Source of the DNA: Macrotrachela quadricornifera | Taxonomy: Eukaryota > Rotifera > Eurotatoria > Philodinida > Philodinidae | Direction of reading: 5' to 3' | Assembly (NCBI GenBank): GCA_022393335.1 | Contig: JAJEKB010020966.1 | Span: 62,001 to 126,000, forward strand | DNA: 64,000 nt | Shown: positions 46,664 to 59,659 of the stretch, piece after piece | Layout: each line of letters opens with the position of its first letter | Position numbering within the stretch: the stretch's first letter is position 1 | Position numbers and translations under genes: made by a program | Notes under the pieces: generated by a model | Seen by the model: only the letters and a program-made list of their open reading frames with translations | The model's database searches: none | Told to the model about the DNA's origin: nothing

Positions 46664-47189
46664 GTTCTGGCAGATGTGTATCTTATTTAACTGAGTTTTG
46701 CTTCGTTCTCTTTACCTTTTTTATACTGCAAATAAACGCGAAAAAACACACTTTAAACGTAGCTTTGTATAAAGGACATCTTATCGCATTTTTTATTGTC
46801 ATAAGAGATATATGATAGAAGGGATACTTCTATAAATCATCTTGAGAGTGAGATGGTGGATGTCATGACTATTTTTTTCCTCACCCTCACCCTCATCTTT
46901 TTACTACTCAGTATGTTTTATTTTGAAAAAACAAAATATACTAAAAGGAGCAGCGTGAAAAGCTCTACAGTCTAGACAGTGAAAGTTATTTTAATTACGT
47001 ACTTTTTCTTTTCAAAACTATGCACAAGCAATTTTCGCCGTTATATAAGCATCATCTTTTTCTACATGGGTGAGAAATTCTTTTTTTCTTATTTCATCTA
47101 TAAAATAAACTGCTCTGTTCAAATTGTAGAACTTTTTCCGCTGCATCTTGTGGTATATTTTGAAATTAAGATATGCAATACAAATTGCA
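46664..47189. other. Intergenic, no gene seen
   Basis: Upstream of the orphan gene; no convincing coding frame. Confidence 0.35.
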
Positions 47190-47740
47190 GCCATTTATTA
47201 TGGGCCACTCGATATTTTGAATCTTCATCTTTACCACCTAAAGATTATGAAAATCCTTTCTCGTTTACCGAAACTAATGTTATCATGAATGTTAATTAGC
47301 TCGGGATGTGTAGACAATTCATGTTTGACACGTTAAAAATAGTTTCTGTTTTGACTGCTTATCGTTATCAAACAAGTGTAATCAATCTCGAACAAGGAGC
47401 AATGAAACGATTAAAGAAATCTTACGAACGATTTTAATACATGATAGCTAAATATCCAACGAATGATGATGATGCTTTTGTACTTCCAACATGCGCGCTA
47501 AAATATTTTCTTGAATAAACAAATCAATCATTTTCACATGCAAGAAACATTGAACTATGCAGCCGACTGTATTCGTCTTGTTGACTATGTTATTCTTCAT
47601 GAACCATGGCCAATGATCGGAAATAGTACAACAGAGAAAACTCGTAAAAAATCAAGGGATATTTGAAAGCAAGAATTTGAAAATGGTATAACAACAGATC
47701 ATCTTTATAATACAAATGATAACAGATCTGATGCATATGA
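47190..47740 (+). pseudogene. Possible decayed gene of unknown family
   Basis: Protein-like stretches succeed one another in shifting frames on the plus strand: HLLWATRYFESSSLPPKDYENPF (about 47190), LTAYRYQTSVINLEQGAMKRLKKSYERF (about 47355-47437), AKYPTNDDDAFVLPTCALKYFLE and YAADCIRLVDYVILHEPWPMIGNS (about 47560-47630). Stops lie between them. Splicing could explain part of this, but I could not build a consistent model, nor name the family. Confidence 0.3.
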
Positions 47741-50100
47741 CTAACATGTTTTACATATTATCTGTAGTTACACATCTTTCTGATTAATCAAGAATAAATT
47801 TCTATTTAATGTACATTCCATCCTATTTCCTAGACAATTCTCATAGCAAACTATGTTTTTTGTGCAATCTAATAACAATACAAAGGATCGTATCAATTAA
47901 TCCGACTACGATAGGATTACAAAAATCCACATGGATATCTCTTAAATGTCAAAGTTCTTTCAGTTAATTTAATTAGTTTATCCGCTAGTAGATCGTATCT
48001 TATAAAGCTAAAGATAGCACATCAGATCGTTCTATAACATCTTATCAATAGCGCTAGAAGTCATTGTGTATAATTTTCAGAACAATTAATCAATATCAGT
48101 GTTGAAATTATATTCTACATTAATCGATAAATACAGCGAATGAGTCATGAACTATTACTAGAAGTCTTATGGTATGATTTTCGCCGTCGAAGCCATTAAA
48201 AGAAGTGTGCCTTACTTACTTTAAAATGGAAAATCTCTATCCTGCTCAGCGATACAGAGCGCTCAGAAAATAATTGACCAAAAGCTTGATTAATCATGTT
48301 TGTCCAACTGCTCTTTCGGCAAATTTTTTTAAATAATAGCATTTAGTCAATGTTTCTAATTATTGGATTTTTCGGCAATGCGAAATGTGTAAATCAATGA
48401 TTATGTTATCGGCTTTTTTATAAGCGTTCATCATCAAATAGAAATGCAATTCAAGATGAAATATCAATTTTTTCGATTAATCATAATTCTAGATAGAATA
48501 GATGTTTATCAAGCCCATATCTAAACAGAAAAATAGATACCAAACGAAACTTGTATGGTTTCCTAGAAATTTCCTGTACCTTAAAAGTATCCTGCAAATG
48601 TAGAAGGTCTCTTCCAGTATTTCGTCAAAATTCTCTTGATAGTTTCGCAGTAGAAAAAAATTTTGTGTTGAGCTGCAAAAATATATTGTAGTCAAGTAGG
48701 TTACACACTGAATGGTTTTTTTTTGACTCCCAATCGTGGTAGGAACATCGGTACATGTGCAATTTAAACACACTACCGTTATATATATATATAAAGGGTG
48801 TCCCAGAAGTTCTAAAACGATTTTTGAAATTCATCGATCTCAAATTCGGCAAAGGTAAAGTCTTTGAAACTCTGGCAGATATTGCACATACTTAAGAGAG
48901 ACGTTCAAAAAGTTTCCAGCCTGGTTTTATTAAAAAACGAGAATAGGCACTGGTACATTTGTATTAGTACCTCTATAGAGCTCGTACAGTTCTCTATCTA
49001 TAGATATCATAAGTTCAGTAGAATTATCCACACATATTATACAATGACGGAAAATTAAGAACTGGAACAAAGTTTTTATGCTTTGAAAGGCTAGTAGTTG
49101 TCATCCAATATCTATAAATATGTGGTGACAGTTTACAGTAATAGTGCTCTATCACATACTACAATGTATAAATGAGACCGTCATTCATTGATCGTTGGGC
49201 TTGTAATAGTTTTAAAAACTTTGCTATTCACATTTGCAACAACTAAGCTATTTATATATCAATTATTACAAATGTATAATAATCCGTCTTGACAAAAAAC
49301 AATTCCACTTGAAAATCGTCGTGAGAGATAGATAATCGATCGTCATAAACTCTCACTATATATTCACAAATATTAAATGAGGCATGGCCTCTCAGAACAA
49401 AAAACTTTATCACTGAATGGTGCGAAAAAGTTTTGATTTTCTATCAGTATATACCCAATGAAAAATATTCATGAAAAAAAACGGCAGAAAACGCATTCCT
49501 GAAAAACACGTTCTACAATTTAGTGAAAGCGTTCATAAATGCCAAAAAAATGTTCTGTGTTTAAAGGAACGCATTCTTTGCCGTTCCATGTCATTGTAGA
49601 ATACTTTCTTCTCGATCCAAATATTGCTCTTCGACTGATCAGAAAGCGTTCTGATCCGTTTCGACATCTGGTAAAATGGGTTCTTCCAACAGACAAACAC
49701 ATTCCAGATAATCTAAAATCATTTCTATAAAGAAAAGAACGTATTCTTCATCGTTCTTCAAATTGATGACTGCTCTCCAAATATTGGAAAATCAGCCTCA
49801 GAAAAATAGAATCCGTTCTCTCACGTTCTGTATTCGCAACGAAATTATCCCGTTATGGTGAGAAGAAACTTTAGACCGCTTACATGGTGCTCTGTCAATT
49901 TATAAACTTGTTATTTTTCTTTTTATTGTATCACTAACAAATGAACATCGTAATTCATAATTTTCTACTATATGTGTTCATTTGGTAAACGAATAAACAT
50001 AAACTGTTCTTTTCGATCGAAACAAAATACTTTTTCAATAATATGTGCTGATAATATTTGTGTTATTGATTCGAAATCTACTCGTCCAATAGCTGTATAT
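47741..50100. other. Gene-free region with a transposon-end-like motif
   Basis: No supported gene. A (TA)n run followed by aagggtgtcccagaagt at 48781-48812 resembles the terminal sequence of some TA-inserting DNA transposons, but no partner end was found. Around 49470-49700, words like gaacgcattc recur in both orientations. Confidence 0.3.
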
Positions 50101-50319
50101 AAATTTTTAACTGTGATACCATCTATAGTTAAGGCCCCCCTCCGCCTCAAAAATCGATCTCAGTCCAGGAACGTTCAAATGGGCTGAAATTTGGAGCATA
50201 TGTTGGGGCTGAAGTGAGAAGGCTGTGGTAAAATTTTCAGCTCGATACACTGACAATTAACAGAGATATAAACCAAACAAGGGTCAAAAATAGCTCATTT
50301 TCTGTCCAAGATTTCTCGG

Positions 50320-51190
50320 TCCAGTGTCATTCAACATATTAAAATTTTTTTTTGTTTGAAAGAGCATGTCAAGATGCAGGGCAATATAGAGTCCTTTTTT
50401 TTAAATTCTTACTTTTTTAGCGGAGAAAGGGGATCACAAGTTCAATCGCTCAAAAAACGCGCCAAAAATGGGTATTTTTTTACATAAATGGCTGTATATA
50501 TAATAAAAAACAAACTTAAGGGGACCCCCCCCCTTTCGTAGCAAAAAAACACCATTTTTTTACAAGATTTCGATCTCCTGCTTCGAGCATCCAATATTTT
50601 TNNNNNNNNNNNNNNNNNNNNNNNNNNNNNNNNNNNNNNNNNNNNNNNNNNNNNNNNNNNNNNNNNNNNNNNNNNNNNNNNNNNNNNNNNNNNNNNNNNN
50701 NNNNNNNNNNNNNNNNNNNNNNNNNNNNNNNNNNNNNNNNNNNNNNNNNNNNNNNNNNNNNNNNNNNNNNNNNNNNNNNNNNNNNNNNNNNNNNNNNNNN
50801 NNNNNNNNNNNNNNNNNNNNNNNNNNNNNNNNNNNNNNNNNNNNNNNNNNNNNNNNNNNNNNNNNNNNNNNNNNNNNNNNNNNNNNNNNNNNNNNNNNNN
50901 NNNNNNNNNNNNNNNNNNNNNNNNNNNNNNNNNNNNNNNNNNNNNNNNNNNNNNNNNNNNNNNNNNNNNNNNNNNNNNNNNNNNNNNNNNNNNNNNNNNN
51001 NAAAAATATTGGATGCTCGAAGCAGGAGATCGAAATCTTGTAAAAAAACGGTGTTTTTTTGCTACGAAAGGGGAGGGGTCCCCTTAATTAAAAAAAGGAC
51101 TCTATATTGCCCTGCATCTCGACGCGCTCTTTCAAACAAAAAAAAATTTAAATATATTGACCAAGCCCGGACCGAGAAATCTTGGACAAA
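50320..51190. repeat. Long inverted repeat interrupted by a 400-N assembly gap
   Basis: The gap (50602-51001) is flanked by mirror-image sequence: the last ~80 nt before it (gctacgaaaggg..caccgtttttttacaag..cgagcatccaatattttt, read in the other sense) return as its reverse complement after 51001. Further landmarks mirror farther out: gccctgcat, gactctatat, ctttcaaacaaaaaaaaa and gagaaatcttgga. Left arm is about 50320-50601, right arm about 51002-51190, with small indels (the left arm carries extra sequence at 50415-50515). Confidence 0.85.
50602..51001. other. Assembly gap (400 N)
   Basis: Exactly 400 N, a round number suggesting an estimated or fixed-size scaffold gap rather than a measured one. 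Confidence 0.98.
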
Positions 51191-52903
51191 AGGTCAAAAA
51201 AATCATAAACCGAGAAAAAACGAAAAACATTTTTCGTTTTCCGAAAAATAAGCATAGTTTTCAAGGAGAGGTTAATGAAAACTATCAAAATTTTTCGTCA
51301 AACAAGGAGTTTTGAATAAAAAATCATATCATTTCTGAAAGATCGGAAGACGGGCTATCTTCCCATGCATTTATCTCAATTTCGAAAATTTTTGCGAAAA
51401 TTGACTTTTTTTGAGGGGGGGGGGCGCTTAAATAATCACGATATTCATCTTTTAATTCAAATACTTGAATGAATAATTGCTGTTGTACTCCACTATAAGA
51501 CGGTAAGATTACGAGAGGCAAAGTTATAAGGGTGTAAGGATATAGGTCTAAAAGAGGGTAAGGTCACAATAGTACAATAATGTAAGACTACAAGAATTTA
51601 AGAGATAAGTCTATAGAGTCTCTCTTTATACTTAATGGGTAGTGTTTGATTATCTATTAATGGGTCAAGATTAAAGTACAGATGCAAAACTTCACAGAGG
51701 AAAAAAGGAACAACTATACAATAGGCACAGGTTCTCGCTAGTTGAATTAGAATCAAACAATTTTGCAAAATGGATATATTTCTCATTAGATATTTCAGAA
51801 TTCTACTAGTGTTGAAGTATAAAAATGAATCTGACAGAGAGTACTTTTAAACAATTACAATGTAAACGCTTAGTTTATGTAATATCGTAAAAAATCGATT
51901 AACAACTCAGCATTTCAGCGTCACTTGAGCACCTTAGCATCTGTTCGACATTTTTCAGTGTTTTTTTGGTGCTGGGTACCAGCACTTTCCTTCTTGTTTA
52001 AAATTTAAAGAAAAATGGAAGTTTTCATAAAAATATAAAGAAAAATTTTAAAAAAATTATGTCAAAATGAATATATATTGGAAGAATTAAGTGGAATAAA
52101 TTTATGTTTACTTTGTCAAACTTATGAGAATGCCTCTTGAGATGATAAAAAGCTTTTAGACTCGAGCCATTTTCATCTTGTAGACACTGGTGAGGAGTGC
52201 AGTAATCCAAGCCGGTTCGTTCCCAGAACCGGATGAAACTGATTCCACAATGTGCAACACCGCGAAATAGGATAACTGTCCAAATTTTACATTAAAATAT
52301 TCAAAAAAAGAATATTGTATGATTTATTTGAATGATAAGAATATCAACTTCTGAGATACATTTCTTTTTCTTTCTCTCTGTAACGAACGAATGAAGATAT
52401 CTCAGGTGATGCATCATCTTTCTATTAGTATAAAGAACATTACACTCATCATTGATGTATGATAAAGAAAACACGCCATAAATCTGAAGGCCATTTTGAT
52501 GTTGACAATCTTCATCAAAACCATATAAAAAACAAAAAATAATAAACGACTGATTCTTGAAAACAAAAAAACTAGATCATCTTTTAAAATCAATATTTGC
52601 ATAATATATGTTGCTTTGCTATGTAGTCAAAGAAAAATAAATGAAAAAAAGAATTTTTATTTATTGCACCTCCTTTATAGTCTACTCACAACGAATGAAA
52701 CTAAATTCATGAGTGATTCATATAAATATTGTACAATGCCATAAATAAAATATTTCTATTCTATTCTTCACATAATATATTTATACTTCTTGCACAATCA
52801 TTAGAAATTTATGTTACAAGACAAACATACATTTATTGAAAAGAAAAACAAAATTTAACTACACATCTTTTTAAAATCGTATATAATTTAACAAAATTCA
52901 TCA
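51191..52903. other. Gene-free region
   Basis: Nothing supported codes here. A ggggggggg tract lies at 51415-51424. At 51505-51600 a purine-rich degenerate 'ataaggt-ta-aggt-ta' wording recurs. Confidence 0.35.
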
Positions 52904-55795
52904 ATGTCTGACAAGTTTATTCCTTGTTTTCTAATGTTACCAGTAGAACTTATCTATTGTATATTTGATAATCTTGATGAATTTACTATTCTATGTTCTA
53001 TGCGAAATGTTTGTACACGTATTAATGCAATCATAGATACTTATCATCGACATCAGGTAAACTTCTCTTATATTTCAAATTTACATTTTCATTATTTTTA
53101 AAACATCATTCGTTTCTGTAATATAACATGTCTCATTTGTTTTTTTGCTGATTGCAAGTAGCTCAATCGAATATAAAAATCTCTTTGACTTGTTAACGTA
53201 GACGTATTTATTGTACCATGAACTATTTTTTGATTCACAGCAGTATATAGAGCATAATTTCTTTCGTACAGGTATATATAATAGAAAAAAACAAAAGAAT
53301 GAGCGTAAGAAAAGAGTAAATTGATACATCAGAGCATATATTCTAGGTTTACAACATCTACAAGGGCGCAAAAGAAATCGAAGAAGTATGAAGAGTAACG
53401 AAAACGAAAAAAAAAGAAGTAAAAGAATAGAAAGAAATTTTACAAAATAGAAGGACAAATAAATTCATATATTCGTTCATTATTTTTACTGAAATAGTCA
53501 TCTTGTTTGGTATAGAATTCATCGAATTCTCTCCAATCGATTAGATTATGGTTGACTTGTCTTTTTAATCTTCTAAAGAAGAACTTATTTTTTTGAATTT
53601 TTAAGATTTTTATAGAATTATTTACTGGATATGTTATATGTAAGAAGGCTGATCATGTCACTTGAAAGGCTAGTGGTTCATCAGATGATAGAAGGTGAGG
53701 AACTAAACAACACCAATATGAGAATAAATAATCGTAGAAAAATTTTTCTTACCTTAGTATCAGTATTGTAAGATCATATCCCAACTATTTAGATTGTAAA
53801 CAATTCTCAATTCGATAGAATACCTGTGAGTTATTTTGTCTTTCTCTCTTTCGGAAAAGAACAATCAAATACTGAATATAATATAAAGAAGAGCATAAAC
53901 TAAAAATATTTTTCTTCAAATATTTATATCGCTTTTTAAATGTTTTTAAAGGATACTCTCAAATACTGATACTTTTTTACATATTCTATGGTATGAGATT
54001 TATAGAGGATCATTGAATATGATGGTGATGTAATGCTATAAACAAGCATAACTTTTGTTTTTGAAATATTTACCAGGAGAATCATACCATCTGAAAACTT
54101 TATTTCAAATGCACCATTGCGAACAAGTGCTAAATCATCTGCGTTAAAATGAATTATGCTCTTCATTAGAATTGTACGCGATTATTCATCGTCATAGTAA
54201 ATTCTAAAAGTCCTATTTTTTAATCAATTGAAGATCTACTTTCTATAAAGAAGGTAAGTGCTAAAAGATTATTAGCTACTATAAGTTATCTTAATTCTTC
54301 AATTAAGAGCAGTACACGAAGTCGTAATCTTTTGTTAGAAGAAAACACAACTATATTACGTAGACATTCTTTTTTTCTTGTTATTTTTCAACGTTTAGCA
54401 TGAAAATAATATCGAAAAAGAAACTTGTTCTACTACTATCTAAGGGCGACAGTAAATTACTTACAAAATAACATCTATTTGTATATAGTCACTTTTATCA
54501 TTGAATACAGACACCAACTGCATTAACTCTACTAGACAACAAACTCAGCAACATAAGGACACAAAATTTAGCTAATGCATTACAACGGAATACAGTAAGA
54601 CGAGATCTCTATTCATCCATCATCGAATATTTATATCATTTAATGCAGACATTTACCATTCTTCATCTTGAAAATAATGGAATCGGTGATGAAGGAACAC
54701 AAAATTTAGCTAATGCACTGCAACAAAATATGGTAAAACTAGAGACATCTCATACATACTGCACTGTTGTGTCTTTTTTTTTAATCTGTAACCTTTAACT
54801 ATTGATTTGATAACACATATGAAGTATATGCATCGATATTATTTAACGCAGACACTTACTACACTCACTCTTGTAGCAAATGGAATCGGTGACAAAGGCG
54901 CACAACAATTAGCGAATACATTAAAACAAAATAGAGTAAGAATTGTTCTCTATTTATCTATTTCTAAGAATTTATGACATTTAATGTAGACACTCGTCAA
55001 CCTGAATCTTTCAATCAACAAAATTGGTGATGATGGAGCACGATTTCTAGCAAATGCATTAGAACAGAATAAAGTAAGATTAGCTCTTTATTGATCTATT
55101 TTATGTACAACTGCTTCATTCAACATAATTAGATACTTACCACACTGAATATTGCGAGTAACAAAATCGGCAGTAAAGGTGTACAAAATTTATCAAAAGC
55201 ATTACAATACAACAAAGTAAGTTTAGTTGTCTACTCATTTATCTCATATATATCTGTGTTATTTAATATAGACACTCACAACGCTACGTATGGGACGCAA
55301 TAGAATCCGTGATAAAGGGGCACAACATTTAGCAAATGCATTACGACAAAATACAGTTTAATTAATTCTCTATTCATCTATCTCATATGTATCTATTTCA
55401 TTTGATACAGGGACTTACATTATTGATGCTTGAAGACAATGAAATCGGTGTCGAAGGGACACATTATCTCGCTGATGCATTACGAAAGAATACAGTAAGA
55501 TTCTTTTTCTATTTAATTATCTTCAAGTATTTATAATATTCAATGTAGACATTGACCACACTAAATTTTTTTAACAACATTAGCCGCGATAAAGGAGCAC
55601 AAGATTTAGCAAATGCATTGCGGTATAATACAGTAAGATGAATTCTTCATTCATCTGTATTATATACTACATTTGTATTCATTTAAATAGACACTTACTT
55701 CATTGAATCTTCAATGCAACATGATCGGTTCTTCAGGACGATATTATTTCACTAAGAATATGGGAATTAATCCGTTGTTGAAAGTTTCATTCTGA
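52904..55795 (+). CDS. Compact F-box / LRR protein, one repeat per exon, 309 aa predicted
   Basis: The F-box exon 52904-53056 (51 aa, LMLPVELIYCIFDNLDEFTILCSMRNVCTRI) ends with a GT donor in phase 0. Eight 84-nt LRR exons follow, starting at 54511, 54649, 54852, 54990, 55133, 55272, 55411 and 55549, then a terminal exon 55691-55795 (stop TGA). All junctions are phase 0; together they give 309 aa. The repeats follow the same RI-type consensus as in the large gene at 37730-45519 (for example TLVNLNLSINKIGDDGARFLANALEQNK), and the two F-boxes are alike. This copy lacks the ~340-aa region that follows the F-box in the large gene, and its first intron is 1.45 kb and holds a LINE fragment. It could be a functional short paralogue or a decaying deletion product; joining the F-box exon to the array is inferred. 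Confidence 0.7.
53936..54166 (-). pseudogene. LINE-type reverse transcriptase fragment
   Basis: A 76-aa minus-strand frame holds FNADDLALV (the [FY]xDD core of non-LTR reverse transcriptases), then MILLVNISKTKVM and a terminal YQYLRV, the known order of RT motifs C, D and E of LINEs. It is antisense to, and inside, the long first intron of the compact F-box/LRR gene. No other retroelement part is seen. Confidence 0.65.
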
Positions 55796-56579
55796 TACGA
55801 TTAATAAAAATTTCGCATAATACATATTTTTCTGTTCATTTTCAAATAACATTACGCATAGTTTTTGATTGAATAAAAAAAGAGAATAATATATTATGAA
55901 TGAGACTATTTTGTGTAAGCGTTTGTCAATGATTATTGCAATTAGCACCTTTGACGGAAGATTTGTGAAATAGAAATTTCTCTATACAGTCATATGTAAG
56001 TTTGAGACCAGAAGAAACTATCCTACATATTAGCAGGACTAGCAATTCAATATTAAAAAAAAAGATATTAGCAGTCAAGTATTAACTGATAGATGAATTT
56101 TTTTTGGAACTTATTGGATCTTTACATAAATCGTTGACTAACTACTCGGAGGATGAAGGGTGAGGACTGGATATTATTCGAAGAAGGCCTCAGTGTACCG
56201 TTCTAATATAGCCTTTAAGAACATATGGTTGTTTTGTGTTAGTTTTGTTTACGATTAATTCATAGGCCTGAACTGTTGAAGTAGTTCACTTCGTTTGAAA
56301 TGAACTTAGTCGATCCCTAGTAACACGTACCATCCGTTTTTTCTATATTATTCAGATAGTTTATGTAGGCCTTATAACGGAGATAAATTTCATCTGTCCC
56401 TCTCCGCAACACAAAAATATTCTACATAGTTCAAATTAGAATTATAAATGAGACAAAACATTATTTTTTTGCTTTTGCTTTTACTCCAGAAGTACATGTT
56501 TGTTTACAAACTTTTGTTTATGTTGGAACTTGAATTAGGCAGCTACTCATTTGAGTAGGATTTTATAATTTTGTCAACT
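55796..56579. other. Intergenic, no gene seen
   Basis: 3' flank of the compact F-box/LRR gene; no further supported feature. Confidence 0.35.
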
Positions 56580-57314
56580 TAGACAGTAGGGTTCTGGAAT
56601 CATGTTCTTTTCCGATTCCATGACTATGTTGACGACATTCCAAAATTTTATATTGTCAAGAACAAAGTTAGTTATTGGACTGAAATATGCATAACCAGTG
56701 CGTGGATTTTTGCGGTGTTTTATATGATCATTGAGTGTCATTAATAAATGACATTGTTGAGCCCATTTTACATAGTTGGGTGCTCACTCGACGTGGTTTG
56801 CATAGTAATCAGGACTACTCGTGCCTGAAATTCTATTGACTAAGCTTATCATTGCTAGAAGAAGTGTCATGCCAACAGGCCAATTAAGACAGTAGCACAT
56901 AACCGGTGATAAGCATGCAATCAAAGACCATTGTATGAAATGAAAAGAAGAGCTGAATGAATTCTTTCCAGGTCTCTGGTCTGATTGAATATGAGGGTTG
57001 TTGGAAGAATTGGATCAAAAGTTTAATAATTTCCAGATCATCCAGTGGATGGACCAGACAACATCAAGTGCATTTTTGTCCGGACTGCCTGGACTACATG
57101 GAGCACAAGATATTACTTTATTAAGAGGCTGATGTTCACTTGTAAACACTTTCTCATTGTCATCAGCATCCTGTGCGTGTTCAGTTAGTTCCTTATACTT
57201 GAATACATATTTAGCAACGATTAGATGATGATTATAGCTATTATCGTTCGGCTTGAAATTATCGATTTCGAAATGTGCTATAGCAATTTGCACGTCAGCA
57301 AGAAAATAAAGCAT
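56580..57314 (-). pseudogene. Broken gene of unknown family
   Basis: Minus-strand ATG at 57314 opens a 99-aa frame (MLYFLADVQIAIAHFEIDNFKPNDN.., KYVFKYKELTEHAQDADD.., CAPCSPGSPDK). Farther along on the same strand another frame reads NWPVGMTLLLAMISLVNRISG and, after a stop, VKWAQQCHLLMTLNDHIKHRKNPRTGYAYFSP and FVLDNIKFWNVVNIVMES. These read as successive parts of one protein with a frameshift and stops. I do not recognise the family. Confidence 0.4.
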
Positions 57315-58002
57315 TTAGTGATGCAGATCGATGTATTATCTTTTTATTCGAAGTTAGAGATGAAAAGATGTTTATCATTGTTTTGGGGATCAGTCAATCC
57401 ATTATTCTTTTATTTGATTGAAGATAAACGTCAGATGGCTTCGGCTTATCTCGTTGGTATCGATCAGAACGAACTTGCACAAGCGACATCAAACTGTCAA
57501 AAAAGTCAAAAGAATGTTCATGACGATGGAAGATCTATGCAAACATCTGAAGAGTGATGTCCAACAGCGTGAAAATGATTTGATTTCAAACTTCAATTTT
57601 TGTCGATATTCTTACGAAGATCACAGACAAGAATTGAAAATTATTGATGATATGGAAACGAAGTATTCGAATCTATCTTTGAATTATAGGTATACTCGCG
57701 TCCTTATTATCTTCATCGCATATTGAACAAAGCTTTACGAACACAGGATACTAAAATGATGATGAAAATGTGATTTATTGTTCGAGATCTTTATCGAAAC
57801 ATTGAACAAAATTGTCAAGAACCATTCGTTGACCATCAGCGTTCATAACAAGGCTATGGTTTTATTTGACCTTCACCGAAAAAATATGGCTATTGTACAT
57901 GCTAAGAAATCTTTAGACATCACACATTACACGTTTGGTCATAGTCACCCAGATACACTCAAATGTCAAGTGTACCTAGAGGAACTTCGTCATCACGTAT
58001 AA
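57315..58002 (+). pseudogene. TPR-type gene remnant (kinesin-light-chain-like repeat)
   Basis: The last part, 57778-58002, encodes SVHNKAMVLFDLHRKNMAIVHAKKSLDI followed by HSHPDTLKCQVYLEEL and a stop, which matches one tetratricopeptide repeat of the kinesin-light-chain type (A.. ..A..Y...SL.I.....HP.T). Upstream frames at 57310-57720 (EDKRQMASAYLVGIDQNELAQAT; EDLCKHLKSDVQQRENDLISNFNF) are protein-like, but lie in different frames. Either a multi-exon gene with short introns or a decayed copy; I favour decay. Confidence 0.4.
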
Positions 58003-58129
58003 CTGAGATAGATGGCATTATATCTATTACTCTCTCGCCATCAAGATTCTTATTTATGACTTTTTCATAATAAAACTTTAAAACCCTGATGTTCTATCTG
58101 TTTCAAAAAATAATGCGTGTCACTATTCT

Positions 58130-58828
58130 TTGAATAATTCAAGAATGAAACGAGCTAGAGTTCTGCGCTTTTCACCAATCGATAGAGGACTGTGTGGGAT
58201 ATCGTTCAGCTCAAATTTCATTGGTCAATATATTGACCAATCGCATGATTTTCTTAATAGCATTTATTGGAACACGATTTTAAATAGTATTTTTACATAT
58301 AGTTTTCACTTCTAATGGTGCCAAAAGATAGTCAAGAGACGCCTCTATCAATCTACGCAAGGTCGACCTGTCCCACTTGTATCGCTGACGAGATAGAAGG
58401 ATTTTGCCTATATGCTATTGGATTGTTGGGAATATATTCGGAAAGGAGTAATTGATCATGCTGAGTTGAATGGTAACATTAGTTTTTTGCTTCAGAACAA
58501 TCCAACACTCATACAAAGAGTTTTCTAAGTATCAGCTATCTGAATGCTGCAATGGGACATTATGCAAAGTATAGAAAAGTCGTTATATAAGTGTTGGATT
58601 ATTCTGAAACAAAAAGCTAATGTCATCACTGGACTCAGCATATAGGCAAAATCCTTATATCTTGTCAATGATACAGGCCCTTCTTGATTATCGCATAACA
58701 CCAGTAGAAGTGAAAACTATATACAAAAGTACTATTTAAAATTGTGTTTCAATAATTGTTATCAAGAAAGTCATGTGATTGGTCAATATATTGACCAATG
58801 ACTAGCTCGTTTCATTCTTGAGTTATTA
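58130..58828. mobile_element. Foldback element (~0.7 kb) with internal 20-bp palindromes in both arms
   Basis: Left end aattcaagaatgaaacgagcta (58135) and right end tagctcgtttcattcttgagtt (58803-58825) are inverted copies. So are ttgcctatatgctat..ggattgttg..tgctgagt..aacattagttttttgcttcagaacaatccaacac and its mirror at 58590-58660. Each arm contains the self-complementary ttggtcaatatattgaccaa (58220-58239 and 58780-58799). The centre is near 58540-58580. No coding capacity. Confidence 0.8.
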
Positions 58829-59659
58829 AAAAAATAGTGGTACGCATTATATTTTGATATGGATAGTAGAAGTTGAATTTTTTCAGACTGAAGAATTCAA
58901 AAATATTAATATTATAGCTGTAAATAGAATACAAGACTACTTAATAATGCATATTATTATATGGGTATAGTCATATAACAAGATGTGTAAATTTTTTTTT
59001 TACGAAAGCTATACGTCCACATTTAATAAGAGAATATTGCTGATATACTTTCATCAAAATAGAACGAGCATAAACATGACTGCATTTTATGTTTTTTTCA
59101 CTTTTCTTTCAGCATCTCTTTACTCTTTTAAAATAATTAAAGAAAAATTAGTTGGATATATATGCTTTGAAAGAAACAAAAGAAAAAGTTTTTTTTCGGC
59201 AGTTTTATTCAGATCTATACCGTTCTTCTCAATATCTCTATGGAAACGATGAATACAGTGGATGTTTTTTCTTTTCTTTTTTTGCCACTGTTAACTAACA
59301 GCGTACATTTTATTTCCTTTTTTTACTGTGTTATTTAGTTAGAAAACTCTGAATGATCTGTCCCTTTTCTACCGCTATAGATTCAATTTTTCGTGTATCG
59401 TATGAATCTGTTATGTTATTTTTCTTTTGGATCATATATCATTCGATAGAGAACTCGGGATGATAAAAAACCTAAATAGCATGGATAAAATCTGTGGAAT
59501 TTAGTGTATTCTCCAAAACAGGAATACACAATTAAGTCGTCAAATGAGAATGAACAATTAAGAAAATGTTAGAAGATTTTTTATGTAACTAAATTCTATG
59601 TGATATTCTTATTTTCTTTCTTCGAATAGAAAACATCTTCCTGTACAAAATCCGACAAA
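58829..59659. other. Gene-free region upstream of claudin-like gene
   Basis: No supported gene; the 89-aa frame at 58983-59252 is hydrophobic but shows no domain or splice context. Confidence 0.35.

Noticed and set aside
57225..57557. 110-aa plus-strand frame as a complete gene
   Set aside because: Half of it is antisense to the 57015-57314 frame and it stops before the TPR segment; kept only as part of a likely pseudogene region.
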